Positions 55,396 to 63,835 of a DNA stretch of 64,000 nucleotides are shown here, one piece after another. The DNA lies in assembly GCA_945912145.1 (NCBI GenBank), contig CAMEBF010000010.1, forward strand, positions 20,827 through 84,826, written 5' to 3'. The position numbers and the translations under genes were made by a program. How positions within the stretch are numbered: the first letter of the stretch is position 1; every line of letters begins with the position of its first letter. Below the pieces are notes generated by a model. It did no database searches and was not told the DNA's origin. It saw nothing but the letters and a program-made list of their open reading frames with translations. The stretch comes from an uncultured Clostridia bacterium (GTDB lineage: Bacteria; Bacillota; Clostridia; Oscillospirales; Acutalibacteraceae).

Positions 55396-55427
55396 CGTAT
55401 CCTCTCCTTTGACAGCAGTATAGCGCA

Positions 55428-56276
55428 TCACGGCAGCATTGTCTTGTAAAAATCCGACACCGCGTAGCGAATCGCCTCTTTCGGCGGCATGAGGTGATGC
55501 TTTTTGAAATCGCGGAGCAGGTGCGGCTGATCGGTATAGCCGTATTTTTCCACGGCGTCGAGCGCGTCGAAATGGGGAGAGAGGAGCATTTCCTGCCATA
55601 AAAGCTGATAGCGGACAAGCGACGCAAATGCTTTCGGCGAAACACCGACGGAGGACGCGAAAAGACGTTCCAATTTTCGTTCGGAGACCGAAGCGTAGGC
55701 GCAGACTTCGGAAATGGATTCCCGTCCGCAGGTCGCGATCATATAATCGATGCTGTTCAGCAGATCGTTATTCATTTTTGAGAGATTCAGTTTTTTCAAC
55801 AGGATTTTTTCGGCGAACGCGATTTTGCCCAGCAGGGTCGGGATTTCAAAAAGAACCGGCTTGAGCTGCGCGGTCAGTTCTCTTGAAAACGCTTCGGCAG
55901 AATAGAATCTTTCACCACGGAAATCGCCGTCGGCAAATAAAACGGCAGACCACGCGTAAAAGCGAATGCCGAATGTCGCGGTCAGGTTTGTGTTCGTCCC
56001 GGACGGCGTGAAAAAGGCGTGCTCGTCAATCGGACAGAAAGACGCGCTGTAGGTGCCGTGGGTATAGTCCGTTTTGAAAAGTACGTCCATGCAGGCGTCG
56101 GGGATCACCGGGCTGTAGACCGGCTCGGCGAGAGAAACCGAAAGCGGTGCTTTCGTGCCCCAGAAGCAGCGGATAAACGGACGCAGCGCATCGCACGGCG
56201 CGATTTCACAGTAAACCGCATCGTTCTGAAACGGAGATGCCGTGATCGGGTGGAATGAATCCGCAAGCTGCCGCAT
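55428..56276 (-). CDS. AraC-family transcriptional regulator
   Basis: 282 residues. An N-terminal beta-rich sensor (FIRCFWGTKAP, VIPDACMDVLFK, typical of the group with a FWG motif) is followed by a C-terminal HTH pair (ISEVCAYASVSERKLERLFA, YGYTDQPHLLRDFKKH). The ligand is unknown. It heads a two-gene minus-strand operon with the toroid protein. GGAGGGAAC precedes the start. Confidence 0.87.
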   Translation of the reverse strand: MRQLADSFHPITASPFQNDAVYCEIAPCDALRPFIRCFWGTKAPLSVSLAEPVYSPVIPDACMDVLFKTDYTHGTYSASFCPIDEHAFFTPSGTNTNLTATFGIRFYAWSAVLFADGDFRGERFYSAEAFSRELTAQLKPVLFEIPTLLGKIAFAEKILLKKLNLSKMNNDLLNSIDYMIATCGRESISEVCAYASVSERKLERLFASSVGVSPKAFASLVRYQLLWQEMLLSPHFDALDAVEKYGYTDQPHLLRDFKKHHLMPPKEAIRYAVSDFYKTMLP

Positions 56277-56354
56277 GGTGTTCCCTCCTTTGCGGTTTGT
56301 ATCATGAATGAAATCCGCCGCCTTACGAAAGGGAAATGACGGAGAAAAAAATTA

Positions 56355-56425
56355 AGAATGCAGAATGCAGAATGCAGAATGCAGAATGTCGGAAGCCCTG
56401 TGTGCTTGATTTTTATAAAATCTTC
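56355..56425. repeat. Heptamer-word element, copy G
   Basis: 4.9 tandem copies of AGAATGC (56355-56388), then CGGAAGCCCTGTGTGCTTGATTT, a decayed form of the AAGCCCTGCGGGCTT hairpin seen in the other copies. Confidence 0.75.
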
Positions 56426-56472
56426 CGGAGGTTGTCGGAATGGCGCCCGCACAGGCTAACCGCAAGTCTTTT

Positions 56473-57540
56473 TTATGATTTTTCCGAATCCGGCGTGGAG
56501 ACGAAATCGGCGTCGCTTTGAATGTAGGGCTCATAGTCCGTGTTCTGGTAGACCTTGACATAATCGACTAAGAACGTCGCGGGATTTTCGGTTGTGGCGT
56601 CAAATTCATTGAGCACCATGCCGTGCGGGCCGTAGCCGTGGCGAATTTCGCAGGTCAGTCGCAGAAATTCGGGCACTTTTGATACGCCGCCGAAGTCCGA
56701 CGCCCATCTGGCGACGCCGTCCACATAAAAGACATAGGCTTCGGGCGACCATTTCAGCGCAAAGGTGTGGAATCCGTCGTAGAGATCGTTTTCGTTGGTG
56801 TTGATGTAGCCGAGCACTTTGCTGTATTCGGCGTATCCGTCGTAGAGAAGAGCGTGCCCCATTTTGTTGCCCTCAACATTTTTGAACGCCGATTCAAAGA
56901 CGTCAATTTCCGTGCCGTCCGTGCCCTCGTTGCCGATTTTCCCCTGATTGATCGATTGCAGCCAGAACGCCGCCCACATGCCCTCGGCCTTGGGGAGCTG
57001 CACACGGACTTCATAGTAGCCGAACGCCTGGGAAAAGGTCTGAATGTTGTTGCCGTTTTCGTTAAAATAGCGCGTCTCGATGCCGCCGGTGTATTCGTTC
57101 CGGAAGCTATCCTGATACTCCTGATCCTCGGCAGCAAGTGCCTTTTTGCAGTATTCGCAGCTGTGATTCGGGTCGGTCATGGCTTTGATCACGCAGTAGC
57201 CGTCCGAAAAGGACACCATGTCATCGCACCAGAATTCGGTGTTGCGTTTGCCGTGCGGCGAGTAGTTCCACAGAGAAGGCAGCGTGTCGGAATCGAAATT
57301 CTCGAGCATCGTCGGGTACCAGCCGCCGCCGTTTGCCAGTGCCTCGTTGCGCGTTGCGTAGATTTTGGTTTCGTCGGGCAGAGACGTATCAAAAACGTCT
57401 AAGTTGTCGGATTTATCAAAAATCTTGTTCGCCTCCCTTTTCTGTACCGCGGTCACGATGATCGCCGTCAGCGCGGCCACTACCAGAACAGCGGCGATGA
57501 TGATGAGAATGATTTGTTTCTTTGTCGGCTTTTTACGCAT
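56473..57540 (-). CDS. Membrane-anchored glycoside hydrolase family 16
   Basis: 355 residues. An N-terminal membrane anchor (about 9-31) precedes a GH16 jelly roll; the catalytic motif is GTEIDVFES, with E211 nucleophile, D213 and E216 acid/base. AFGYYEVRVQLPKAEGMWAAFWLQS and FHTFALKWSPEAYVFYVDGV are GH16 hallmarks. It cleaves beta-1,3/1,4-glucans or related galactans outside the cell; the substrate is uncertain. Its start lies inside larC (8-nt overlap), so it is translated from the lar transcript, an odd pairing. Confidence 0.88.
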   Translation of the reverse strand: MRKKPTKKQIILIIIAAVLVVAALTAIIVTAVQKREANKIFDKSDNLDVFDTSLPDETKIYATRNEALANGGGWYPTMLENFDSDTLPSLWNYSPHGKRNTEFWCDDMVSFSDGYCVIKAMTDPNHSCEYCKKALAAEDQEYQDSFRNEYTGGIETRYFNENGNNIQTFSQAFGYYEVRVQLPKAEGMWAAFWLQSINQGKIGNEGTDGTEIDVFESAFKNVEGNKMGHALLYDGYAEYSKVLGYINTNENDLYDGFHTFALKWSPEAYVFYVDGVARWASDFGGVSKVPEFLRLTCEIRHGYGPHGMVLNEFDATTENPATFLVDYVKVYQNTDYEPYIQSDADFVSTPDSEKS

Positions 57541-58714
57541 GAAAAATCTCCTTTTTCACTTCCTGTAAGGATTTCCCGGTTTTCCGCGCGATGGCGGCGA
57601 GATCCTCAAACTCCGCTTTTTTTCTTGTGACGCCGTAGCCCTCGGCGTGTTTGATATGCACATTTCCGTAGGGGGTCTGTTTGATTTCTTCCGAACGGGA
57701 AAGCGTATAGCGCCTCTCGGTGCTTTCGCGAACGCCCAAAGTCGTTGTGTGACGAAAGATCAGCCGCAGAAGCGTTCTGCGCGTTTCTTTTGTGCAAAGG
57801 CAGGAGAGCAGGACGCCGGGACGGTTTTTCTTCATGCCGATGGGCATTGTCCAGACGTCAAGGGCTCCGTTTTGCAGGAGTGTTTCCGCGGCAAAGGCAA
57901 TGGCTTCCGGCGTCATATCGTCGAGATTGCAGCAAAGCTCAATGACTTCTTCGCTTGTTTTGTCCTGCGTCTCGCCGAGAAAAGCGCGCACGCAGTTGGC
58001 TTTTTCAAAATCCTTTTTGCCGCAGCCGTAGCCCGTCTTTTGAATCGTCATGGGCGGCATCGCGCCGAAGTCGGAGACGAAATATTGCAGTAATGCCGCG
58101 CCGGTCGGCGTGCAGAGCTCGCCCTGCACCGATCCGCTGTAGACGGGAATGCCCTGTAAAAGCTGCGCGGTGGCAGGAGCCGGAACGGGCAGAATCCCGT
58201 GCGCGCACCGTACTTCTCCGAAGCCCGTCGCAACGGGTGAGGCGATGATTTTTTCGGCGCCGAGCATTTCCATCAGCAGACAAACGCCTGTGATGTCCGC
58301 GATCGCGTCCGCTTCGCCGACCTCGTGGAAATGAATCTGATCGACCGTCGTGCCGTGAACCGCCGCTTCGGCGTCCGCAAGCAGGCGGTAGACCGATGTG
58401 ATGTCTTGCTTGACTTTTTCGCTGACCGGCAGCGTTTCCACGATATGCGTGATCGAATGCAGATCGGAATGATGATGGTGATGATGTTCGTGATGCGTCA
58501 GCTCGTCCTCGCTGCTGCCGCCGACGGTCACTTCAATATGCGTGCCGCAGACACCGCATTTCTGCGCTTCCTGAAAGTCAATTTCTATAGGCTCAAGCGG
58601 CAGAGACTGCATGATTTTGCGGAACGGTTCCTTGTCGTCGAGAAGCTCGTACAGCGCCGCCATGAGCATATCGCCCGCCGCGCCCATATTGCACTCTAAA
58701 TAAATCGTTTTCAT
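57533..58714 (-). CDS. larC: Nickel insertion protein LarC (pyridinium-3,5-bisthiocarboxylate nickel chelatase)
   Basis: 393 residues in one uninterrupted frame. MKTIYLECNMGAAGDM is the signature start. A His cluster, HHEHHHHHHSD (74-84), probably binds nickel. HFHEVGEADAIADI and NLDDMTPEAIAFAAE are conserved. It inserts nickel into the pincer nucleotide in a CTP-dependent step. In Lactobacillus plantarum the gene is split and joined by frameshifting; here no shift is needed. It overlaps larB by 4 nt. Confidence 0.93.
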   Translation of the reverse strand: MKTIYLECNMGAAGDMLMAALYELLDDKEPFRKIMQSLPLEPIEIDFQEAQKCGVCGTHIEVTVGGSSEDELTHHEHHHHHHSDLHSITHIVETLPVSEKVKQDITSVYRLLADAEAAVHGTTVDQIHFHEVGEADAIADITGVCLLMEMLGAEKIIASPVATGFGEVRCAHGILPVPAPATAQLLQGIPVYSGSVQGELCTPTGAALLQYFVSDFGAMPPMTIQKTGYGCGKKDFEKANCVRAFLGETQDKTSEEVIELCCNLDDMTPEAIAFAAETLLQNGALDVWTMPIGMKKNRPGVLLSCLCTKETRRTLLRLIFRHTTTLGVRESTERRYTLSRSEEIKQTPYGNVHIKHAEGYGVTRKKAEFEDLAAIARKTGKSLQEVKKEIFHA

Positions 58715-59469
58715 CTTTTGTCTCCTAAATGGTTGATCATGGATGCCTGATAGCCCGCGCCGAAGCCGTTGTCGATGTTGACGACGCTGACGCCGCTTGC
58801 GCAGGTGTTGAGCATGGATAACAGTGCGGACAGTCCGCCGAACGACGCGCCGTAGCCGACGCTTGTAGGAACGGCGATCACGGGGCAGTCGGCAAGTCCG
58901 CCGACGACGCCTGCCAGCGCGCCCTCCATACCGGCGACCGCGATCACGACGCTTGCGCGCATAATGTCCTCCGTGTGCGCCAACAGCCTGTGCACGCCTG
59001 CGACGCCCACATCATATAACCGGGTTACTTCGTTGCCGAGTGCTTCGGCGGTCAGCGCCGCCTCTTCGGCGACGGGCAGATCGCTCGTCCCTGCCGCCGC
59101 CACGACGATTTTGCCGATGCCGTACGGTTCCGGCATCTCGCCAACGATGCCGAGTTTGCAGATTTTATGATAGGTCAACGGCAATTCTGATTCGACAAGC
59201 GTTGCCGCTTCTTCGTTCATGCGGGTAATTAAGATGGTCGGTTCGCCGTTTTGCCGCATCGTTTCGGCAATTTTCAGAATATGTTCCGGCGTCTTGCCGA
59301 GACCGAAAATGACCTCCGCCGCGCCTTGACGCACACCGCGATGATTGTCGATTTTTGCGAAGCCAAGCTCCGTGAACGGTTCGGTTTTCAGCTTCATCAT
59401 CGCGTCGTCGATGGTGATTTCATTTTGCTGGATTTGCGAGAACAGTTTCCGCATATCATGTTGATTCAT
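58711..59469 (-). CDS. larB: LarB, pyridinium-3,5-biscarboxylic acid mononucleotide synthase
   Basis: 252 residues. The C-terminal half is PurE-like (AAAGTSDLPVAEEAALTAEALG, YDVGVAGVHRLLAH, GMEGALAGVVGGL, TSVGYGASFGGLSALL). It carboxylates and hydrolyses nicotinate adenine dinucleotide, the first step to the nickel-pincer cofactor. The ATG at 59469 follows AGGTGAAC at the end of larE; 5 nt separate the genes. Confidence 0.93.
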   Translation of the reverse strand: MNQHDMRKLFSQIQQNEITIDDAMMKLKTEPFTELGFAKIDNHRGVRQGAAEVIFGLGKTPEHILKIAETMRQNGEPTILITRMNEEAATLVESELPLTYHKICKLGIVGEMPEPYGIGKIVVAAAGTSDLPVAEEAALTAEALGNEVTRLYDVGVAGVHRLLAHTEDIMRASVVIAVAGMEGALAGVVGGLADCPVIAVPTSVGYGASFGGLSALLSMLNTCASGVSVVNIDNGFGAGYQASMINHLGDKR

Positions 59470-59474
59470 TTTGT

Positions 59475-60218
59475 TCACCTGCCGTTTAAGTCAAGCAAGA
59501 CCGTGTCAAAATAAGGTCTGAGGAATTTTTTGATGTCGTCCGCCATGCGGACTGCCGTTTCCATCTGCGATTGCGGTACTTGAAGACGCGCCGCACCGTG
59601 AAAGACGCGCACCCGGAAATCGGTAAACCTAAGCCGGGATAATGTATTTTCAGATGCTTCCACATTCCGAAGTGTCTCTTCGTCGATTGCGCAGTCCGTC
59701 GAAATTCTCGTTGCCAGACAGGCATAGGCGGGCTTGTCCCATGTAAAGAGCCCTGCTTCTTGGGAGCGTTTGCGGATTTCGTCCTTCGTCAGACCGCACA
59801 ACCTGAGGGGAGAAAGAACGGAAAGCTCGCAAAGTGCTTTCATCCCGGGACGGTCGGCGGCGTCGTCGGAGGCGTTCGTGCCGTCGAGCAGAACGGGATA
59901 GCCGTCCGCTTTTGCTCTGTTTTGCAGCGCGGTGAACAGCATTTTCTTGCAGAAATAACAGCGGTTCGCGGGATTTGCTTTGATTCCGTCGTGGGATAGC
60001 ACGTCCAATTCGATGATCGTCAGCTTTACGCCGAGCTGGTCGGCGAGCCTTTCGGCGTCGTCCAGTTCAAACTGCGGCTGAAACGATGTTTTGATATAGT
60101 ACGGACGAATGTCTGCGCCGCACGCAAGACCGGCGTACAGTAAATACGCGGAGTCCGTGCCGCCTGAAAAAGCGAGTGCCGCTTTGGGGTGCTGTATAAA
60201 AAACTCTTTGAGTGTCAT
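59475..60218 (-). CDS. larE: LarE, sulfur transferase for the nickel-pincer cofactor
   Basis: 247 residues. PP-loop LAFSGGTDSAYLL activates the substrate carboxylate with ATP. Three cysteines, C87 and C90 in NRCYFCKK and C167 in PAYACLATR, match the arrangement of LarE enzymes that carry a [4Fe-4S] cluster and donate sulfur catalytically, unlike the L. plantarum type that sacrifices a single Cys. First gene of the lar operon. No larA racemase gene is in the window. Confidence 0.92.
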   Translation of the reverse strand: MTLKEFFIQHPKAALAFSGGTDSAYLLYAGLACGADIRPYYIKTSFQPQFELDDAERLADQLGVKLTIIELDVLSHDGIKANPANRCYFCKKMLFTALQNRAKADGYPVLLDGTNASDDAADRPGMKALCELSVLSPLRLCGLTKDEIRKRSQEAGLFTWDKPAYACLATRISTDCAIDEETLRNVEASENTLSRLRFTDFRVRVFHGAARLQVPQSQMETAVRMADDIKKFLRPYFDTVLLDLNGR

Positions 60219-60238
60219 AGTCGAGCTCCTTTCTTTTC

Positions 60239-60267
60239 ATTATATATAAGAGATCGATGTGTGTCAA
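60239..60267 (-). promoter_or_regulatory. Promoter of the larE-larB-larC-GH16 operon
   Basis: Minus-strand TTGACA (60267-60262), 17-bp spacer, TATAAT (60244-60239), then AAAGGAGC before larE. Confidence 0.88.
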
Positions 60268-60321
60268 TATTGAAAAAAGGCAAAAAGAAAAAGCGCGCAC
60301 AAAAAGCACGCACTTCTCAAT

Positions 60322-60350
60322 AAAAACAACCACCCTATTGGGTAGCTGTC
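60322..60350 (-). terminator. Terminator of the 5S rRNA gene
   Basis: On the minus strand AGCTACCC pairs with GGGTGGTT around AATA, followed by GTTTTTATT. Confidence 0.8.
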
Positions 60351-60357
60351 TTTCTGT

Positions 60358-60473
<116 letters not shown>

Positions 60474-60514
60474 TATTCAATTCTCAGAGGTGTTACTCCC
60501 TAAGCACATGACAC

Positions 60515-60542
60515 ATTATATCACGGAAATCGGAAATGTCAA
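60515..60542 (-). promoter_or_regulatory. Promoter of the solitary 5S gene
   Basis: Minus-strand TTGACA (60542-60537), 16-bp spacer, TATAAT (60520-60515), about 40 bp before the 5S start. Confidence 0.85.
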
Positions 60543-60590
60543 GTACTTTTTTCAACTTTTTTCAATTTTTTTTGAAAAAGTTTTGCCGCC

Positions 60591-61097
60591 TCATTCTCTG
60601 ACTAAAATCTTCACGATTTCGCCGACATAAATCTTGTGGTAATCCTTTGCCGGATAGCAGTCGTCTTCGATGGTATCGTCATAGAAATTCTGCGGCTCGA
60701 GAGAGGTCTTTGCCGTCTTTTTGCAGATGAAGATCATTTCGGCGTCGGCGCAGTAGACCGCGTCGCCGTCGGTTTCGGTTGTCAACCCCGTTTCGGCATA
60801 TTTGTCGCAGTCGCGTCCGCTTTTTCTGCCGAATACGCCAAGCTCCTTGCGGTGCGTGCCGCCGAAACAGCTGACGGTAAAGAGATCACTCTTCTGCATA
60901 AATTCGTCGGTGTACCGCTGCGGACGGACAAAGACGAACAGCGAATGCTTGCCCCAGATTTCGCCGATCGCGCCCCATGAAACGGTCATGGAGTTGAACG
61001 AAGCCTTGTTGCCGGCGGTGAGCAGCGCCCAACCGTCCGAAAAAAGGGTGACGGGGTTGATTTGTAAATCGTTGACGGAGATTTCCCGGAATGCCAT
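60591..61097 (-). CDS. Flavin-reductase-like domain protein
   Basis: 168 residues with the FMN-binding split-barrel: NPVTLFSDGWALLTAGNKASFNSMTVSWGAIG at the N-terminus (glycine-rich flavin loop) and FVFVRPQRYTDEFM. Anaerobe members reduce or store flavins or act in electron transfer; the partner is unknown. The ATG at 61097 with CAGGTGAAC is preferred to 61115. No close operon partner. Confidence 0.85.
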   Translation of the reverse strand: MAFREISVNDLQINPVTLFSDGWALLTAGNKASFNSMTVSWGAIGEIWGKHSLFVFVRPQRYTDEFMQKSDLFTVSCFGGTHRKELGVFGRKSGRDCDKYAETGLTTETDGDAVYCADAEMIFICKKTAKTSLEPQNFYDDTIEDDCYPAKDYHKIYVGEIVKILVRE

Positions 61098-61202
61098 AGT
61101 GTTCACCTGATTCATAAAATATATATTCCTATTATCGTATCTTTGTGCCGAAAAGTCAAGGGGATTTTTCTGTCGGGAAACGGCAAAAAAGCGAGAATTT
61201 CA

Positions 61203-61231
61203 TTGCATTCCGGCGGCTCATATGCTATACT
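61203..61231 (+). promoter_or_regulatory. Promoter of the comEA-like gene and folPBK
   Basis: TTGCAT (61203-61208), 17-bp spacer, TATACT (61226-61231). Confidence 0.78.
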
Positions 61232-61260
61232 TGAATAGATTCTGTTTGAGGTGATGGCTG

Positions 61261-61935
61261 ATGAGCGATTTATTTGAAACGTTTATGAATGAGCCGGAAA
61301 AGTCCGAAGAAGCGAAGAACCCGGAGAGTGAGAATGCGTCGGAATCGAAAAGCGATCGAGCGGTTCGCAGTCGTGAAATCATCAAGCTTGTTTTGTTGGC
61401 ATTGATCCTTGTCGTCTGTGTGATCACGATGGGCTTCTGCATATCCCTTTACCGGATGCAGAAAGAGGCCGGTAATACGCAGCAGCTTGTTCTTTCGGAC
61501 GGCAGCGCGGCTGGAAATAACAACGGCTTGGTTGTTGTCGATATGCCCGAGGACAGCAATGTGGGGTGGGATGCTGCCGAAACGACGACGGTGCAGCACG
61601 TCACGATCTCTACCAATGCCGCCGTACAGAACAATACGACAAGCGGCTCTTCTTCGGGCAGCAGTACGGTCTCCCCGACGCAGTCAACCACCGCTGCGCA
61701 GCAAACAACAGCAGCTCCTGCAACGCAAAATACTTTCGATGGCCGTATCAATATCAACACCGCATCGCTGGAAGAACTGATGCAGCTCGACGGCATTGGC
61801 GAGAAAAAAGCGCAGGCAATCATCGATTACCGCTATGAAAACGGCAATTTTAAATCCGTGGAGGATCTGACCAACGTCAGCGGTATCGGCGAAAAGACGC
61901 TGGAAAAGAATCTGGATAAAATTACGGTGGAGTAA
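61261..61935 (+). CDS. comEA: ComEA-like helix-hairpin-helix protein
   Basis: 224 residues: an acidic cytosolic head, one membrane helix (about 40-62), a Ser/Thr/Gln-rich linker and a C-terminal double helix-hairpin-helix ([40 protein letters not shown]). This is the layout of ComEA, the surface DNA receptor of natural transformation, though comEC is not adjacent and the SLBB domain seen in some ComEA proteins is absent. RBS TTGAGGTGATG. It is 1 nt from folP. Confidence 0.82.
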   Translation: MSDLFETFMNEPEKSEEAKNPESENASESKSDRAVRSREIIKLVLLALILVVCVITMGFCISLYRMQKEAGNTQQLVLSDGSAAGNNNGLVVVDMPEDSNVGWDAAETTTVQHVTISTNAAVQNNTTSGSSSGSSTVSPTQSTTAAQQTTAAPATQNTFDGRININTASLEELMQLDGIGEKKAQAIIDYRYENGNFKSVEDLTNVSGIGEKTLEKNLDKITVE

Positions 61936-61936
61936 T

Positions 61937-62794
61937 ATGGCTTTGAAACAATGGAAATTTCAAAACGGCTCGTTGACGCTCGGTAAAAACAGCGTCATTA
62001 TGGGCATTCTGAACGTGACGCCGGATTCGTTTTCGGACGGCGGCTCGTTTTTTGCGCCTGAAACGGCGATTGCACACGCGAGGGAAATGCGGAAAGACGG
62101 TGCGGCGATCATCGACATCGGCGCGATGTCCACCCGACCGGGCAGCGAACCGGTTCCGCCGGTTCCGCCCGAAGAGGAAATCCGGCGGCTGACTCCCGTT
62201 CTGAACGAGCTTGCCAATGACGATAATATGATATTGTCCGTCGATACCGTCAATCCGGAAACGGCGGCGTTCGCACTCGAAGCCGGCGCGCATATCATCA
62301 ACGACGTCAGCGGATATTTTCATAGAGATATGGCGGCGGTTGTCAAGGAGTACGGCGCAGGCTGGATCGTGACGCACACCGGCAACGTCCCGGCGGGGAC
62401 GGTTCTGGAGTATCCCGACGGCGTTGTTGCAAGCGTGAATCGCTTCTTTGACGAAATGCTCGACGAGTGCCATTCTTTCGGAATTGCGCAGGAGTATCTC
62501 TGTCTGGATCCCGGTTTCGGCTTTGCCAAAACGGTAGAGGATAATGTGGACTTGCTGAAAAATCTTGAAAAGGTCATTCGTCCCGACGTTGCATTCCTGA
62601 CAGGGCTGTCCCGCAAACGCTTTGTCGGCGCGCTGACGAATGTCGCCGAAGCGTCCGATCGCCTGATCGGAACGATAACGGCGGACTTGATCGCGCTGCA
62701 AAAAGGCTCGGATATGATCCGTGTGCACGATGTGAAAGAAGCGGTGCAGTCCGTCGCGCTCTGGGAAAGTGTTGTGCGGGAGGAATTGTTCTAA
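61937..62794 (+). CDS. folP: Dihydropteroate synthase
   Basis: 285 residues, TIM barrel. IMGILNVTPDSFSDGG, DIGAMSTRPGSEPV, ILSVDTVNPETAAF and GLSRKRFVGAL are the conserved pterin, pABA and phosphate sites. It joins pABA to the pterin pyrophosphate made by FolK and is the sulfonamide target. It begins 1 nt after the comEA-like gene with GGAG in that gene's end. Confidence 0.96.
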   Translation: MALKQWKFQNGSLTLGKNSVIMGILNVTPDSFSDGGSFFAPETAIAHAREMRKDGAAIIDIGAMSTRPGSEPVPPVPPEEEIRRLTPVLNELANDDNMILSVDTVNPETAAFALEAGAHIINDVSGYFHRDMAAVVKEYGAGWIVTHTGNVPAGTVLEYPDGVVASVNRFFDEMLDECHSFGIAQEYLCLDPGFGFAKTVEDNVDLLKNLEKVIRPDVAFLTGLSRKRFVGALTNVAEASDRLIGTITADLIALQKGSDMIRVHDVKEAVQSVALWESVVREELF

Positions 62795-62795
62795 T

Positions 62796-63158
62796 ATGGA
62801 TAAAATAATAATAAAAGACTTAAAGCTCTATGCCTATCATGGGGTGAATCCCGAAGAAAAAGAAGAGGGACAGCTTTTTGAATTGGACATGACCTGCATC
62901 TGTGACCTCTCCGTTCCATGCCGGACGGACGACGTAAACACGACGGCGAGCTACGCGCAGATCATGAAACTGGTTCGTAAGGTCTTCTGTGCGGAAAAAT
63001 ATGATTTAATTGAAAAAGCGGCGCAGGTTGTCGCCGACGCCGTGCTGGAGAATTTTCAGATGATCGAAAAGGTGACGGTGCTTTTGAAGAAGCCGGACGC
63101 GCCGGTCAAGGCCGATTTCGGGTATGTCGCCGTGGAAATAACGAGGGAACGGACATGA
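62796..63158 (+). CDS. folB: Dihydroneopterin aldolase
   Basis: 120 residues, T-fold. IKDLKLYAYHGVNPEEKEEG has the family motif, with the active Glu in LIEKAAQVVADAVL. It makes 6-hydroxymethyl-dihydropterin. The start at 62796 follows GGGAGGA with a rather long 11-nt spacing. It overlaps folK by 4 nt. Confidence 0.94.
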   Translation: MDKIIIKDLKLYAYHGVNPEEKEEGQLFELDMTCICDLSVPCRTDDVNTTASYAQIMKLVRKVFCAEKYDLIEKAAQVVADAVLENFQMIEKVTVLLKKPDAPVKADFGYVAVEITRERT

Positions 63159-63634
63159 AAACAGCATTTTTAGGGCTCGGTACGAACATCGGGAACCGGA
63201 AAGAGAATCTCGACGGAGCCGTCGAGGCTCTGGGTCGTCTGCCGAAAACGACGGTCGCCGCCGTTTCGTCGATCTATGAGACCGAACCGTGGGGCTATAC
63301 GGAGCAGGCGGATTTTCTGAATCTGTGCGTCAGAATTGAAACGGAGCTTTCTCCTCATGCCCTGCTCGGTGCTTGCCTCGGGATTGAAGCCGCTTTTGGA
63401 CGCGAGCGACCGTTTCCGAATGCACCGCGGATTCTCGATATTGATGTCTTATTATACGAAGATGCAGTTTTGTCTGAGGACGAGCTGACGCTGCCGCATC
63501 CCCGCATGAACGAACGCGGTTTTGTGCTCGTTCCGCTCAAGGATATTCTCCCCGACCTGCGCTTTTGCGGAGTCGATTTTGCTCCGTTTTATGCTTCATG
63601 CGACAAGAGCGGCGTCAGAAAATATTCCGGATAA
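63155..63634 (+). CDS. folK: 2-amino-4-hydroxy-6-hydroxymethyldihydropteridine diphosphokinase
   Basis: 159 residues. LGLGTNIGNRKENLDGAVEAL, IYETEPWG, and the catalytic RILDIDVLLY plus LPHPRMNERGFVLVPL are diagnostic. It pyrophosphorylates the FolB product for FolP. The folP-folB-folK order is complete; folE is not in the window. No clear terminator follows. Confidence 0.96.
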   Translation: MKTAFLGLGTNIGNRKENLDGAVEALGRLPKTTVAAVSSIYETEPWGYTEQADFLNLCVRIETELSPHALLGACLGIEAAFGRERPFPNAPRILDIDVLLYEDAVLSEDELTLPHPRMNERGFVLVPLKDILPDLRFCGVDFAPFYASCDKSGVRKYSG

Positions 63635-63800
63635 ATCGGGGATGAGAAAAAGAAAAACCGCATAAATCCGGCGTTTTCAGCATAAAATGAAAATTGCTTG
63701 AAACAATCAAAAACCACGCAGAATAGCCGTTTTTCGGCAAATGGGAGCAGAAAACACCCGGCGCCGTTTGAAAGAACTCCAAAAAAATTGAAAAAAGTTG
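63635..63800. other. Intergenic region with no recognised gene
   Basis: 166 bp of AT-rich DNA between folK and the rRNA promoter. Short imperfect dyads only (for example GCCGTTTTTCGGC near 63727). The small open frames here lack ribosome binding sites. Confidence 0.7.
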
Positions 63801-63829
63801 TTGACAAAACGGTTTTCGTGTGGTATTAT
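63801..63829 (+). promoter_or_regulatory. rRNA operon promoter
   Basis: TTGACA (63801-63806), 17-bp spacer, TATTAT (63824-63829), preceded by an A-rich stretch that could act as an UP element. Confidence 0.88.
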
Positions 63830-63835
63830 AAGCAA

